Positions 50,977 to 61,481 of a stretch of 64,000 bases of DNA are shown here, piece after piece. Position 1 is the first letter of the stretch. Every line of letters starts with the position of its first letter. The stretch comes from Hortaea werneckii (Eukaryota; Ascomycota; Dothideomycetes; Mycosphaerellales; Teratosphaeriaceae), in contig JBAOKB010000020.1 in assembly GCA_037044905.1 (NCBI GenBank), forward strand, positions 806,001 to 870,000. Reading direction: 5' to 3'. Below the pieces are notes generated by a model. That model made no database searches, was not told the DNA's origin, and was given only the letters and a program-made list of their open reading frames with translations. The translations under genes and the position numbers were made by a program.

Positions 50977-51783
50977 ATGTTCCCCACCTACCTCGTCCCA
51001 TCCTTACCCTTCCGCCGGCGCCAGTCCAGCACCGACAGCAACGCGACTTCCACCTCGACCAGCTCCTCTTCTTCCCCACCCACCACCGACGCCTTCCTAA
51101 CCGGCCACGCCTCCCACCTCCGCTGCGCCCGCTGCGCCGCCGACCTCGCCCTCTCCTCCCAGATCATCAGCAAAGGCTTCACGGGCCGGCACGGGCGCGC
51201 CTACCTCGTCGCCCCCTCCGCGTCCGCCATCTCCGCCGCCCCGCCCTTAAACCTGCACACGGCCAAAGCCAAGAACGCCGCCCTGCCCAACCTCCCCAAC
51301 ACCTACACCCACAAGCCCGTCCCCCGCCAGCTCGTCACGGGCGCCCACACCGTCGGCGACATCAGCTGTGCGCAGTGCGGCAGCGTGCTCGGCTGGAAAT
51401 ACGTGGCGGCCGAGGAGGAAGGGCAGCGGTATAAGGTCGGCAAGTTCATCCTGGAGACCAAGCGGGTATGTCGGAGTAGCACGTGGGAGAGCGAGGAGGG
51501 GCTGGCGGACGTGGCCGAGGAGGAGGATGAACTACGCAGCAGGAGACGGGGCAGCAGTGGCGACGCCTGGCCGCCGAAGATGAGGAGGGAGAGCTCGTAT
51601 GCGGGGTTCCACCCGCCCGAGGAAGTCTTGCGGCCTTTTCCCGACGACGACGTCGAGTTCGATAGTCAGGATGAGGAGGAGTGCGAGGACTTGTTCCTCG
51701 GCGTGTGGACGCCGCAGCTGGCGGCGAAGCGGAGGAAGGCGAAGATGTTCGCGAGGTGTGAGGGGGAGGGAGATGGGCTTTAG
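50977..51783 (+). CDS. Yippee-domain protein (Moh1-like)
   Basis: A single exon of 268 residues starts at ATG 50977; the open frame above it has no ATG. The Yippee zinc-binding fold is recognisable: LRCARCAADLA, SKGFTGRHGRAYLV, ISCAQCGSVLGWKYVAAEEEGQRYKVGKFILE. The two CxxC pairs supply the zinc ligands. Typical Yippee proteins are about 110-150 residues. This one carries a Ser/Thr-rich N-terminal arm, a roughly 40-residue Ala/Pro insert between the CxxC pairs, and a 100-residue acidic C-terminal extension ending in basic KRRKAKMF. The yeast relative Moh1 is linked to stationary-phase survival. The molecular function is unknown, though the fold is shared with cereblon and Mis18. Confidence 0.85.
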   Translation: MFPTYLVPSLPFRRRQSSTDSNATSTSTSSSSSPPTTDAFLTGHASHLRCARCAADLALSSQIISKGFTGRHGRAYLVAPSASAISAAPPLNLHTAKAKNAALPNLPNTYTHKPVPRQLVTGAHTVGDISCAQCGSVLGWKYVAAEEEGQRYKVGKFILETKRVCRSSTWESEEGLADVAEEEDELRSRRRGSSGDAWPPKMRRESSYAGFHPPEEVLRPFPDDDVEFDSQDEEECEDLFLGVWTPQLAAKRRKAKMFARCEGEGDGL

Positions 51784-52673
51784 ATGCGGACTTGGTGGTG
51801 TATTACGAATTCACGATTTCGACGGAGATTGGTGACTGGGAAAGGGAGGGATCTTATCGGCCGCGGGGAGTTAGGGTATTTACGGAGGGCGTTTTGACGG
51901 TTACGTTTCTGGTGCAGGTAATGATATGATACCCACGCTTTCTTATATAACCTTTTGAGATACTTCACAAATAATCTTCGCACAGCAATTCCGCATCTTC
52001 CTAGGCAGACATCGATAGGGAGGAGCTCAAGGCGTGTAAACTGGACCAGCGAAATAATAAGGGCTTGTTGTGACATGACCTCCATTGGCAGTTATGGGAA
52101 GTGAAGCTATTTGTGTCCGATGCCAGGGCGCCATAAGGCTGTGCAGAGCACCGCCTTTCAAAGCTCCCCCTTTTCTCATTCTCCTCGCATTGTTGAAGAT
52201 GTTCTACCGCCGGCCATAGAGACAATGGCTCCGATTTACATTAAGAAAGGTTCCGTCCCGCACGCCTGGTATCATGCTCTAGCCGTCTCTGTCTGAAAGC
52301 CCTTTCCCCTGTCCATTGGCTAATCCACCAGCGCAGTACCTAGGCAGAACGGCTAAGGCGACTTCCTTGTTTGCCACGCTGAATGTCGTACTTGACATCA
52401 ATCATTCCAGTCTTCCCAGCATCCGAATCGCGCCCAGTCGATGGAGAGGGAGTGGGTCCTAGGGTCTCTGCTGATGAAGGAGTTTCCGATGTCGAAGAGG
52501 ACGCAGTAGCGGCGCGCTTGCTGTATTTCGAAGGAGATCTGATGAAGCATTTGTAGTCGCTGTGCATTCGTTAGTCACTGTCTTCGATAACGTATGGCTC
52601 TATGTGTATTTATTACTTTTTTCTTCTTTCTTCTGAAGCAACGAAAAGAAAAAGGTATATCTATGATGGGTCA
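51784..52673. other. Gap between the Yippee gene and the MAP kinase, with a candidate alternative exon
   Basis: Convergent 3' flanks. Positions 52340-52559 on the minus strand may be a further exon of the kinase gene, given as its own entry. The remainder shows nothing. Confidence 0.5.
52340..52559 (-). CDS. Candidate alternative terminal exon of the MAP kinase
   Basis: A GTAATG donor overlaps the kinase stop codon (intron 52560-52677, 118 bp). The acceptor side has CTAAC-GAATGCAC-AG, the standard local branch-site arrangement. Splicing would change CGG-TAA to CGC and continue in frame for 72 residues: DYKCFIRSPSKYSKRAATASSS, a Ser/Thr/Pro-rich middle, then GMIDVKYDIQRGKQGSRLSRSA. Without splicing the kinase ends normally in EEIMR. 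The reading may be coincidence, since a 73-codon open frame is not rare, and the intron might simply be in the 3' UTR. Confidence 0.4.
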
Positions 52674-53784
52674 TTACCGCATGATCTCCTCGTAAATCAG
52701 TCCTGGTCAGTGTGTTAGCTCCCTTTCCAAAACGAGTCTGGATGTGTATGTCCTTACGTCTCAACTGCTCCTTGCTCAGATTGTCCTTGTTCTTGTCGAA
52801 GTCGAAGAACTCCTCCGGGATGGGCTCTGCGCCAGGCTCGTCCTCAGGGTCGTGATATGGCTCAAGATAGGGGTGTCTCAGCGCCTCTTCGACCGTGATG
52901 CGCTTGACCGGGTTGAATGCGAGCAGCTTCTCGAGTAGATCGAGAGCCAGGTCAGAAGCCTTAGGGAACATTGCGCGCCATGGAATCTTCTTCTTGAATG
53001 GCAGCGAACGGATGTACTCCCTAGCGCGCCTGGACTTGATGCCATAGTAGTCCTCCATAGTCGGAGTGCCGAGGACGTCGAGAATAAGCGTGAGCTGGTG
53101 GTGGTAGTCTTTGCCAGGGAACAGTGGCTTGCCACTCAGCATCTCGGCGAGGATGCAGCCAACAGACCAGACGTCGATGGCTTTGGTGTACTCTTTGAAC
53201 GTAAGCATGATCTCTGGGGCACGGTACCAGCGGGTTGCCACATATTCCGTCATAAAACCCTGGTTGTCTTCTGTGCTCGCTGCTGAACGCGCCAGACCGA
53301 AGTCACAGACTTTTAGGTCGCAGTTAGCATTCAGCAGGAGGTTGGACGGCTTAAGGTCGCGGTGCAGCACGTTGGCCGAGTGCATCGCCTTGAGGGCGCG
53401 CAGCGTCTGGTAGATGAAGTACTGGCAGTGATCGTCCGAAAGCTCCTGGGTGCGGATAACTCGGTGCATATCCGTCTCCATCAGCTCCTGAATCAGGTAG
53501 ACCTCATAGAAGCCCTCGTAGTTGCGTGGCTTCTGGATGTCGAGGATGGAAATGATATTCTCGTGGTTGAAGTAGCGGAGAAGCTTCATCTCTCGCAGGG
53601 TGCGCAGGCAGAACATTGAGTGGTCGAAGGGGGTTATCTTCTTGATGGCGACTTTCTGGCCTGACGGCTTGTGCAGCGCCGAACACACGACGCCGTAGGC
53701 GCCCTCACCGACAACATCCTGGATATCGTACTGCTCGGAGACGTTAAAGGAGATCTTCCTCGAGCCGCCTTGCTGGTGCGACAT
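52674..53784 (-). CDS. MAP kinase of the Fus3/Kss1/Pmk1 class
   Basis: Two exons, 52758-53784 and 52674-52702, with a 55-bp intron, give 351 residues ending RRLIYEEIMR. In fungi this kinase transmits pheromone, filamentation and, in pathogens, invasive-growth signals. All kinase landmarks are present: GEGAYGVV loop, VAIKKI lysine, HRDLKPSNLLLN, DFGLA, the activation lip T-E-Y in FMTEYVATRWYRAPE, and the common-docking region in the PYHDPEDEP tail. The sequence is nearly invariant in the Pezizomycotina. I start at ATG 53782-53784 because the conserved GSRKISFNVSEQYDIQ follows after seven residues. The short last exon was recognised because the unspliced frame runs into TRFGKGANT, which departs from the family. 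A further possible splice lies at the stop codon. Confidence 0.96.
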
Positions 53785-55317
53785 CTTGTCGTCTCTGGTT
53801 TGTTGTATTTACGAGACTGGAACGCCGGATGGAGCGTTGTTCTGCGAATTCGCTCCTGTCGGTTGCCCAGCGAACGCAGCAGACTTGGTTGCTCTTTCCC
53901 CAACTTCTGGGAACAAGCTGGGCGCCGCTGCTGTAGAGAAAGTGGCTGGTATACGGCGTGGTCTTTTTGCACAGTCTATCCTCGCCGAGCGTGGGATCTT
54001 TCTCGTCCTGTCGTAAGGTGTCTTATTAGCCAAGTCCGACAAATGCACTGCTTGCGACGACTGCGATCGCGACATGGTCGGAATGAAGCCGGTTCTGGCA
54101 TGCGTCCAAGACCCACGTGCTCTCATGCACGCAATGCTGAGGCCCCCCTGCGTAATGATCCTGTGCGCCGGGAGAGTGTAGGACGTACCGTTTGTGTGTG
54201 CCCTTTTCTGATCACTTCGCCGTCCCTATCTGTGCCTTCTCTATTGCGTCTCCGTGTGGTCCGAATGTGATGGGTGGGCTGCGGCGTTGCGGTGTGAGAT
54301 TCGGATGAAGTACGGCGAGGAGTACTGCTGCTAATCAGTATGAAGGACCTTCTTTCAGGCCCACAAGCATGCTAACATGCATCAAGGCAATCGGATCACA
54401 GTGTGACACTGCAGCTCTGACCACTTACGTCGACGTTCTAGGCTCGATGTCTTGTCGAAGTACGACACAACAGGGACTCAGCTGAGCAATTGGTTGGAAA
54501 GCAACCTGCTTCTAGGAGAATTGCCAGCAGAGCTTGGAGTCACTACAGACAGAGAGGCTGAAGGAGACAGACAGACAGACAGACGATGTTTCTACGAGAA
54601 GAAGAATGCAGAAAGGGAGAGCTGGCAACGGCTTGGGAGACTACTACTGGCGACTCAAACGACGAGTCAGCTCCCAATGCGCTTTGTTTGAAGGTGGGGC
54701 CGGCTGCCCTCCCACTTCGTTCGCGTTGGTGTCTGGCAGAGCTGCCGTCTCATTCGTCCACGCCGTCGATTAGAACATCAGACAAGCGCCGTGATGGCAA
54801 CCATGGGATGAAACACGTCACAAACATAGTAGGGGAACTGGTGTGGAAGGCCTTTCACGTTTCACATTCGAGACCGTTAAAAGGGTTCGGCTCGTTCGTC
54901 GCGAACCGGCTGGGGACCTGACGATCGTCCTGAAACGCCGAAACGTTGGCCAGCGGCAAAGGCAAAGTTGGTGGGTGCATGAACGCGTGGAGGATTGTGA
55001 TTGTGCGGCTGTTTCATAGAGTATCGTTTTGCTGTGAGCAATTTCAGAGCCGCGGACATAATGACGTCCCGCTAGTACTATAAGCTACCTAGAATATGTC
55101 TCGTTACGCAATTTGAGGCGTTGATGCCTCTCAGAGCGCGTCCTGAACGCCAGTGAGGGTCTTGCGCTCTCGCACTGCAAAGCCATAGGTCCATCTGCCA
55201 CCCTACCTCTTAAAATTCAGAACGCCCCCATTGGTCTCGGCAAGCCGATTAGATAATGTCGAAGTCGTTGCTAGAGCTCGTTGCTCGAATATGACGGAAT
55301 TATTTTGTTTGATGAGC
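53785..55317. promoter_or_regulatory. 1.5-kb upstream region of the MAP kinase
   Basis: No supported gene. It contains a (GACA)n run of about five units at 54566-54584. It presumably holds the kinase promoter and leader, and the 3' flank of the AT-hook gene on the right. Confidence 0.5.
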
Positions 55318-56824
55318 CTACCAGGTCGACTTTACAGTCGGGTAATCTTTCTTCGAGATCCCCAAGTCGGCGTAGACTGTATCATCGCCTTTCATGTGCT
55401 CGATACGAATCTCATCCTCATGCTCGAGCTTTTGAATCTCTTCGACGGGTGTCTCCTTGTTTTCGTCCTGGGCATCTTGCGGCTTCGCCTCCAGAGCGTC
55501 AAGCGCAGAGCTCTCTCCGATAAGTAGGGTGCAGGCATTCGCATAGTTCAAATGCTGGGGCTTCGTCGGCAGCCAGCCACGGCTCCCAAACTCATCAAGT
55601 ATATCCTTTGGATACTCAGGAGCAGCAGGGATGGCGTTGGCCGGCGCAGAGGAATTCGGGTTCTTGGTGCTAAGGATGAAGCTGCCTTGCTCGCGGAGAC
55701 CGACATCCTTCTGGACGTCTCCAATCTCTTGTGGAATGGTCATCATGTAAGACAAGTGAGTAGTAGCGCGACCTTGACCTGAGTAAGAAATGGCATAAAC
55801 ACCTTCACCAATTGGAGTGACGGGAGGAGTGTGGCGAGTGCCTATGCTTCCGTCAGCGAGGAATCTCGTTAGTAAAGAAGCGAACAACACTCACCTGTAG
55901 TCTTCGTGCTGTACTCAGAACCTTGAAAGAACTCATCCTTGAGTGTCTCCATGGACGTGCCTGCCTTTTCAACGAATACCATGAATCGGTCACGACCACT
56001 CTTTGGCCAGACCTTCTTCGGCAGAGCGATTAGGCGGTTGTTGGAGACGTCTTGGACCGCGCCTTCGGTAATCTTCGCACCGGCAGGCAGCGGCCTGAGG
56101 ACCATATAGCTACGTTGGATTTCGGAAGCATTGCCTGGGTCATCAATGCCAACGCGGCCTCTTGCGAAGAAATAGATGATGCCTTTCTCCATAACATTGT
56201 CCGGCTGTGCTTGCTCGCGTGGCTTTTCCTCCTCAACGGCTGGTTCGGCATTGGTACCGCCATTTATAGTAGGATCGTCGGAATGCTTCTCTTCGCTGTC
56301 CTGAGTGGTCTTTAGTGAGTGCCTTAGCTCTAGACAGAAGCCTTACTAACTTTACTTGTTTTTCCCGGCTGGTTTTCGTCTGCTTTGACTTGGTCAAAAG
56401 CATTTGGGCTCTCACCATTGCAGGAACTCTTCGATTCCTCCTCATGAGCCTCTTTACCTTTTTCGCCTTCCTTCGTATCGACTTTGTTGGAGTCGTCTGT
56501 CTTCTTCATGGTTCCCTGATCTCCCCCTTCGGAGTGCTTGGCTTCCGATGCTTCCTCGCCTTCTTCACCGGCATCCCCGGAATGAGCCTCAGGTTGGTCT
56601 TCAATTTGTTGTGCTTGTTCGCCATCATTGCTGGGTACAAGTTCCTCGAGGGTCTTCTGCTCCTTAGCTGCTTTCGAAGGCCGACCGCGTTTCTTTTTAG
56701 CTCCATCCGCAGGGCTTGTCGCTTTACGCTTCGTACCGCCACTGCTAGTGTTGTCTGTCGTCTTCGGCGCCGAATCGCTGTTCTTCTGAGCTGCTTGGCG
56801 AGCAGAAGATCGCGTGCCAGCCAT
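55318..56824 (-). CDS. AT-hook nuclear protein, conserved in filamentous fungi
   Basis: Three exons, 56351-56824, 55895-56300 and 55318-55841, with introns of 50 and 53 bp, give 467 residues. The N-terminal third is disordered and charged, with an AT-hook KKKRGRPSK (minor-groove DNA binding) at about residue 45. After this comes a compact conserved domain: MEKGIIYFFARGRVGIDDP, SYMVLRPLPAGAK, NNRLIALPKKVWPKSGRDRFMVFVEKAG, GTRHTPPVTPIGEGVYAI, SYMMTIPQEIGDVQKDVGLREQGSF and YPKDILDEFGSRGWLPTKP. I recognise this as a widely conserved fungal protein without an assigned function. The first intron boundary is uncertain: the acceptor at 56310 would add three residues (TTQ). The second is firm because it restores TKTTG|TRHTP. 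It is divergent from the RWD gene. Confidence 0.8.
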
Positions 56825-57166
56825 TTTGTCGCGAAGACCTTTCCGAGGTGAAGTGTGTTGACAGCCTTGCGTGGGCACAAACCAAAGTGTCTTACAGTTG
56901 AAAGTGAAATCCTACCTCTGAAGCTCTTTGTGAAAAGGGGATGCGAGAAGTTAAGTAGCTTAGTATATCTTGTTCACCTCCAGAGTTCGACCTATATAGA
57001 TGTTCAATCGTTGCAGCGATGTCGTCATAGCGCGTCAATTTCGCGATGTGCTGGGCAAGCGCTTTTAGTTTCACTTCACTCGAATTGTCTTCACTCGATT
57101 GCTCAGTGAAGTTTAAAAGATACTCGGACGAGTCAAGCTGCAGCGTATCATCGGCTGCTTCACGAG
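56825..57166. promoter_or_regulatory. Shared divergent promoter, AT-hook gene / RWD gene
   Basis: 342 bp between divergent ATGs. No distinct motif was identified with confidence. Confidence 0.5.
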
Positions 57167-57868
57167 ATGGCAGAACAGAATGAGCGCTTGCAGACAGAAA
57201 TCTCGCTTCTGGAGTCCATGTATCCGGATCAAATTCACTATGACGAGAAATCCCGTGAGGTAACTTATCGATCGGATGACGGTAGCTTCACTCTTCGAGT
57301 TCCAGATGAGTATCTCTCAAGCGCCCTTCCCGATGTCATGTCTGCGAGGCGTGAGAGATGTGATCTGAGGGAGTCATTAAAAGAGCGCATAAGACAGTGC
57401 GAAACAGGCGAAGAAATACTGGATTCTATCGTATTTGCATTCCATGAAATTGCTGAGGACGTTGCATCTAAGCAAGCCGATGAGCATGCCCAAGGCGATC
57501 TTGTCAGGAATGAAAAAGCACATCAGGAAACGGAGACCAAAGCGACGATCATCGTCTGGCTTCACCATCTCCTGAATACGAACAAGAGAAAGCAAGCTCT
57601 GTCTCCAGCACCAACAGTATCTGGGATCACCAGGCCTGGCTATCCGGGCGTGCTTATTTACTCTGGCCCATCTAATGCCGTTCACGAGCAAGTCAACGAG
57701 CTCAAACAGCTGAATTGGGCGGCTTTTCAAGTCAGACTGGAAAGTGAGGATGAGTGGACCTTCGCCCATGGAACGGGAGTCAAAGAAGTCGAAGCGATGA
57801 AGGACGTTGTGGCAGAAGTCGGAGAAGTACGGAAGGACATCTTCATGGAAGCCATGCGTATGAAATAA
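57167..57868 (+). CDS. RWD-domain protein (RWDD2-like)
   Basis: A single exon of 233 residues starts at ATG 57167. The N-terminal RWD domain reads NERLQTEISLLESMYPDQIHY, then a beta sheet (REVTYRSDDGSFTLRVPDEY) and SSALPDVMSA. The C-terminal half has the DUF1115-like block TKATIIVWLHHLLNTNKRKQAL, GYPGVLIYSGPSNAVHEQVNELKQLNWAAFQVRLES and a final helix EVEAMKDVVAEVGEVRKDIFMEAMRMK. This matches RWDD2A/B-like proteins, whose biochemical role is unknown. RWD domains usually mediate protein-protein contacts. No intron is needed. Confidence 0.87.
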   Translation: MAEQNERLQTEISLLESMYPDQIHYDEKSREVTYRSDDGSFTLRVPDEYLSSALPDVMSARRERCDLRESLKERIRQCETGEEILDSIVFAFHEIAEDVASKQADEHAQGDLVRNEKAHQETETKATIIVWLHHLLNTNKRKQALSPAPTVSGITRPGYPGVLIYSGPSNAVHEQVNELKQLNWAAFQVRLESEDEWTFAHGTGVKEVEAMKDVVAEVGEVRKDIFMEAMRMK

Positions 57869-58724
57869 GACGAGGAATGTGTCCATGGAGAGCCATGCAT
57901 CCCCGGGATCCTGGCATGCTTTGGATACGACCTGATCCCATACCTATCTTGGCTACTTCCGAACCTTCTGTGCACACAAAGTAGGACGCCCTTGGCTTTG
58001 CACCATGGCATGCTCGGGCCGCAGACTTCCAGTTCTACCACCCGACACTATCTTCCATTCCTCCTTGTTCGGATGGCAGGCCCACACTCGCAAGTCGGTG
58101 GCGGATGTCCTCTTGACCTTCCCATGCTGCTGGGAACATGCTTCTGAATTACGAGCAGAGATTAGGCATTGGTCTGATGTCAGTACGACCGGGCAGAAAT
58201 GAATCCGGAAAGAAACTACATCTTACGGCGCGAGGGCGTCTGGCTCAAGAGCTGACTCTCATTGCTGACAGTGTCCATGTTCTCAATGCGGAATTGATTG
58301 TCGGAACTTTGGAGAGCTGCAACAACTTAGCAAGATCAATTGCTGAGTGAGCAAAATAAGAGGGGCCTTCGATCCACCACGCAGCATTGCTGCAAGATCT
58401 GGTCCTATTGAGGCTGATGGGATATTGGAAGAGGGTGGAATGGCCTTTCAGAGATATCTAGCACCGGGGAATTGAAAAGCGCTCGAATTCCACACGACTG
58501 TTGTTCAGGGACTGGCTCGGCTGTCACGATGCTTTTGTTGCTGACAAGCGCAAATGGGACCATCACGTAGAGAGTGCCGTAAGAATTGAGCACCAAGAGC
58601 AGACACAAAGCAGGGATGAAAGAAGCCGTAATGACTCTCAGCTTTAACGCTATACACAAGCGCAAACATGCAGCTGTAGTAGTCCACCATCGTCAACCCA
58701 TGCGCCGTTGAGGAAAGCACGCGT
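57869..58724. other. Gene-free stretch between RWD gene and RPL44
   Basis: 3' flanks of converging genes. Short frames (for example plus strand 58138-58350) have no domain. Nothing supported. Confidence 0.55.
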
Positions 58725-59492
58725 CTAGAACACAAGGGCAGCACCCTTGGTCTTCTTGTCACCACTAGAAAGAAAGTCAGCGATTTGCTCACGCTGCTCT
58801 TTGCTATGAGTCGAACGTACCCCAATTCGAAGTGCTTGCAGCGCTTAAGCGACAGCTGGGCCTTGGTCTTGCATGATGTGCATTCTAACCGGAGCACGAC
58901 CTTCTTCGTAGTCTTGGCCTTCTTGTGGAACACAGGCTTGGTCTGACCACCGTAACCAGACTGCTTACGGTCGTAACGACGCTTACCCTGGGCGAAAAGG
59001 GAGGCCTGAAAACGTTGTCAGAATGGTGCAGTTGGTATGGATCGTCCTGCCTGTCCATACCTTGCCAGCCTTGTACTGCGTGACCTTGTGCTGGGTGTGC
59101 TTCTTGCAGTCCTTGCCCTTGCAGTAGGTACGGCGGGTCTTGGGAACGTTGACCTGGTAGGAAAGGTCAGCCACAATGTCCTCAAGGCCAGACCAGCTGC
59201 CCGAAGATGCGCCCGTGAGTCTCCCGTCCGTCCCCTTCAGAACACATATCGCAGGCAATATGATCATGCTATTCTTTCCCTCCCGACCAGTCCGCTGCCA
59301 ATATCCTTGTCTGACCCAAATCTTTATGCCCCAAATTTCATGCCGTGTATCTCTGGCTTCCGTGCCCTTGGACCATTTTTGCTACGCCGCCTCATGTCCA
59401 TCTTTTACGGTTGCTCAATGCAGCGTGTTCCGGGGATCGGTCGACTCAAGGCGCATTTCGACAGAAGCAGCATCGTTTAAAGGACTCACCAT
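58725..59492 (-). CDS. RPL44: 60S ribosomal protein L44 (L36a/eL42)
   Basis: Four exons, 59490-59492 (the ATG alone), 59061-59153, 58821-59005 and 58725-58764, give 106 residues, exactly the family length. The introns are 336, 55 and 56 bp. The protein reads MVNVPKTRRTYC, then KHTQHKVTQYKAGK|ASLFAQGKRRYDRKQSGYGGQTKP, LRLECTSCKTK and KHFELGGDKKTKGAALVF. The four zinc-binding Cys are present (YCKGKDC and ECTSC). The protein sits at the E site of the 60S subunit. Known variation at the GYGGQTKP loop (Pro/Gln) determines cycloheximide sensitivity, and here the residue after GGQTK is Pro, the sensitive form in yeast numbering (P56). The first intron directly follows the start codon, as in several fungal L42 genes. 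Confidence 0.96.
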
Positions 59493-60358
59493 CTTGACTG
59501 ATTGCCGGTCGCTGTTGTTAGTAGGTGAGGGTGATGAGGTCAACGTCGTCGTTGGTTGCGCTGCAAATTCCGGTGCCAGGTGCGAAGCGATTACGGATGC
59601 AGCCGCCTCCATCCAAAATCTTGGCAAATAGTCAGGCACCAAGGCCACATTTTAGAAGTCACGGGCACGGACGGCACCTGCACCTCCAGGGCTGCACGGA
59701 ACCACCTGCACAGCTGAGAGATGTGAACAATAGATGCAAGGGACCCCGGGACTGGGAACATGTGCTGATGGAAAAGGCTGTCAAGGTACCGCCCACATGC
59801 GATTGTGCGCTGAGACAACAAACTGAAAGCGCAGGTGCATCGGCGTGTTCCTGTAGTCGCGTAGATACAGTGCCATACCTCCATTCATTTCTTGAGCGCC
59901 CGAACACCTGCCCATGCGCCTTCATAGTGGTATGATGCTGTGAATATACCTCACTGCAGGTAGATAGAAGACAAGTTCTTGTGTACTCTTGCCTATCCAA
60001 ATGCAATCTCTGTAAAATACAACCCCCTGGCTACAGTTATGGCACTGGTAGAGTATCGATACCTACAGCGTTGAAAACCTGTCGAACGTTGTGAACAAAA
60101 TTCAGAAAATACACAGATTTTTCAATTGGTGAGATTCCTTGCATTTCGTAGCAGGAGAACGTATAAGCGATGAATTTCGTCTATCTGTAATTGCCAAAAG
60201 GTCAGAGCAAGCGCTTGCCGAGGCTTCTAAGGCAGAGAAGACTGTTTAATTTTCCTGGGTAGAGTGAGTCCAGCATTCAAAGTGCATGATACCATGCTAG
60301 ACGCAAAGAAGCCAGGGTTGCAGCAGTGCTGCATAGCAGAGATAATCCCTTGTTCACA
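59493..60358. promoter_or_regulatory. Promoter side of RPL44 and 3' flank of the thioesterase gene
   Basis: No gene supported in 866 bp. Frames on both strands (for example 59525-59935 plus) have no domain and no consistent codon sense. Confidence 0.55.
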
Positions 60359-60835
60359 TTATTCCACCTTTTGCGGCTCTGAGCCCTTGACAAACTTGGT
60401 GTGAGTTCCCGTTACTACAACGCGCCCTCGCTTGCCATCTTCCACCTTGAATATGTTGACTTTGGTGAAGGCCAAGCTGCCACCGACCTTTTCCGCAATG
60501 CCTTCGATTTCGATCTCATCGCCAGACTTCGCACCGGACTGGTACGTGACATGAATGTCAATGCTCACGCCACTCTTGTCACGCAGGTCCCAGCTCGAGA
60601 TTGCCATCCCGCCCATCCAATCCACGATCGTCGCACTGACTGAGCCGTGGATGCTGCCGCCACTATTCATGTGGTTTTGGGAGAGGGGGAGGCGGGCAAC
60701 GACATGGCCCTTCTCTGCTTGAATAATCTGGACTGGCGAGAGAAGGAAAGCATAGATTGGACTGCCCGGTAGCTTCGTCTGGACGAGCTTCTCGATATGC
60801 AAGTGTTGCGGGGACTTGTTAGGAGTCGCTGCCAT
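60359..60835 (-). CDS. Hotdog-fold acyl-CoA thioesterase (ACOT13/PaaI-like)
   Basis: A single exon of 158 residues starts at ATG 60833-60835. The PaaI-type hotdog thioesterase pattern is clear: the HMNSGGSIHGSVSATIVDWMGGMAI active-site helix (the conserved HxxxGxxHGG-like loop, with Asp near the middle), then SGVSIDIHVTYQSGAKSGDEIEIEGIAEKVGGSLAFTKVNIF. Such enzymes hydrolyse acyl-CoA thioesters. The substrate chain length cannot be read from the sequence. The second H-G pair reads SIHGS rather than the usual HGG. There is no targeting signal, so it is likely cytosolic or peripheral mitochondrial. It lies between RPL44 and the DDHD gene, with no functional link. Confidence 0.88.
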   Translation of the reverse strand: MAATPNKSPQHLHIEKLVQTKLPGSPIYAFLLSPVQIIQAEKGHVVARLPLSQNHMNSGGSIHGSVSATIVDWMGGMAISSWDLRDKSGVSIDIHVTYQSGAKSGDEIEIEGIAEKVGGSLAFTKVNIFKVEDGKRGRVVVTGTHTKFVKGSEPQKVE

Positions 60836-61481
60836 TGTGATAGCTGTGAAAGAAATTTGTACCTGTACGTTGAGGCTCGAGCTTTGTGAACTGGCCGGCC
60901 CTGCGCACGGCTCACGGGTGGGCGACAGCCTACTTGCGGTGCTGAATCATCATCACCCGGCAGCTTCAAGTTGTCGCAACGCTGGCACGTGATGAATCGA
61001 CTTGGATGATTGGGGCACGGGCGTTGGAAACAGGTGCATGTGGTGGAACTGGTGGAACTGGGACCGCGAGCAAAGTTCGGTGGGAGCCGAAAGCGTAAGG
61101 TAAACAACAGTGCCGGGGGGTTGCGTGCTGCGTGCATCGGTACGTCAGAAGGTCATTGCTCCCGAGGACAACTTGAATGGACAGCAGACCCCATATGGAT
61201 TCATGTTTCGTGTAGATGTAGTCTCCCACCAATTGCTCCCTTTTCCCGCGCGAATGTGACCCCTTGAATCGCTTCCGCCGTGCAGTCTCGCAATAAGCAG
61301 ACTGTTATAACCCCACCCAACCCTTTCCTGCGCCCCTACAGTCAAGTTGGCTCGACTCTCGTCGTGGACTCAATACCTCAAGAGACAATATCCCTGGTTC
61401 TTCTCCGAAGCTGGCCTCACGTCGCGACCTTCAGTCTGGCTCAGCAAACGAGAATCCGGCTTTTGGCCGGAGCGGGCGACA
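60836..61481. promoter_or_regulatory. Shared divergent promoter, thioesterase / DDHD phospholipase
   Basis: 646 bp between divergent starts, without a supported gene. No clear TATA. Confidence 0.5.

Noticed and set aside
53671..54270. 199-codon plus-strand frame upstream of the MAP kinase
   Set aside because: It overlaps the kinase N-terminus in antisense, begins inside it, and shows no domain.
57869..58724. Short frames between the RWD gene and RPL44
   Set aside because: All are short, lack domains and have no splice partners.
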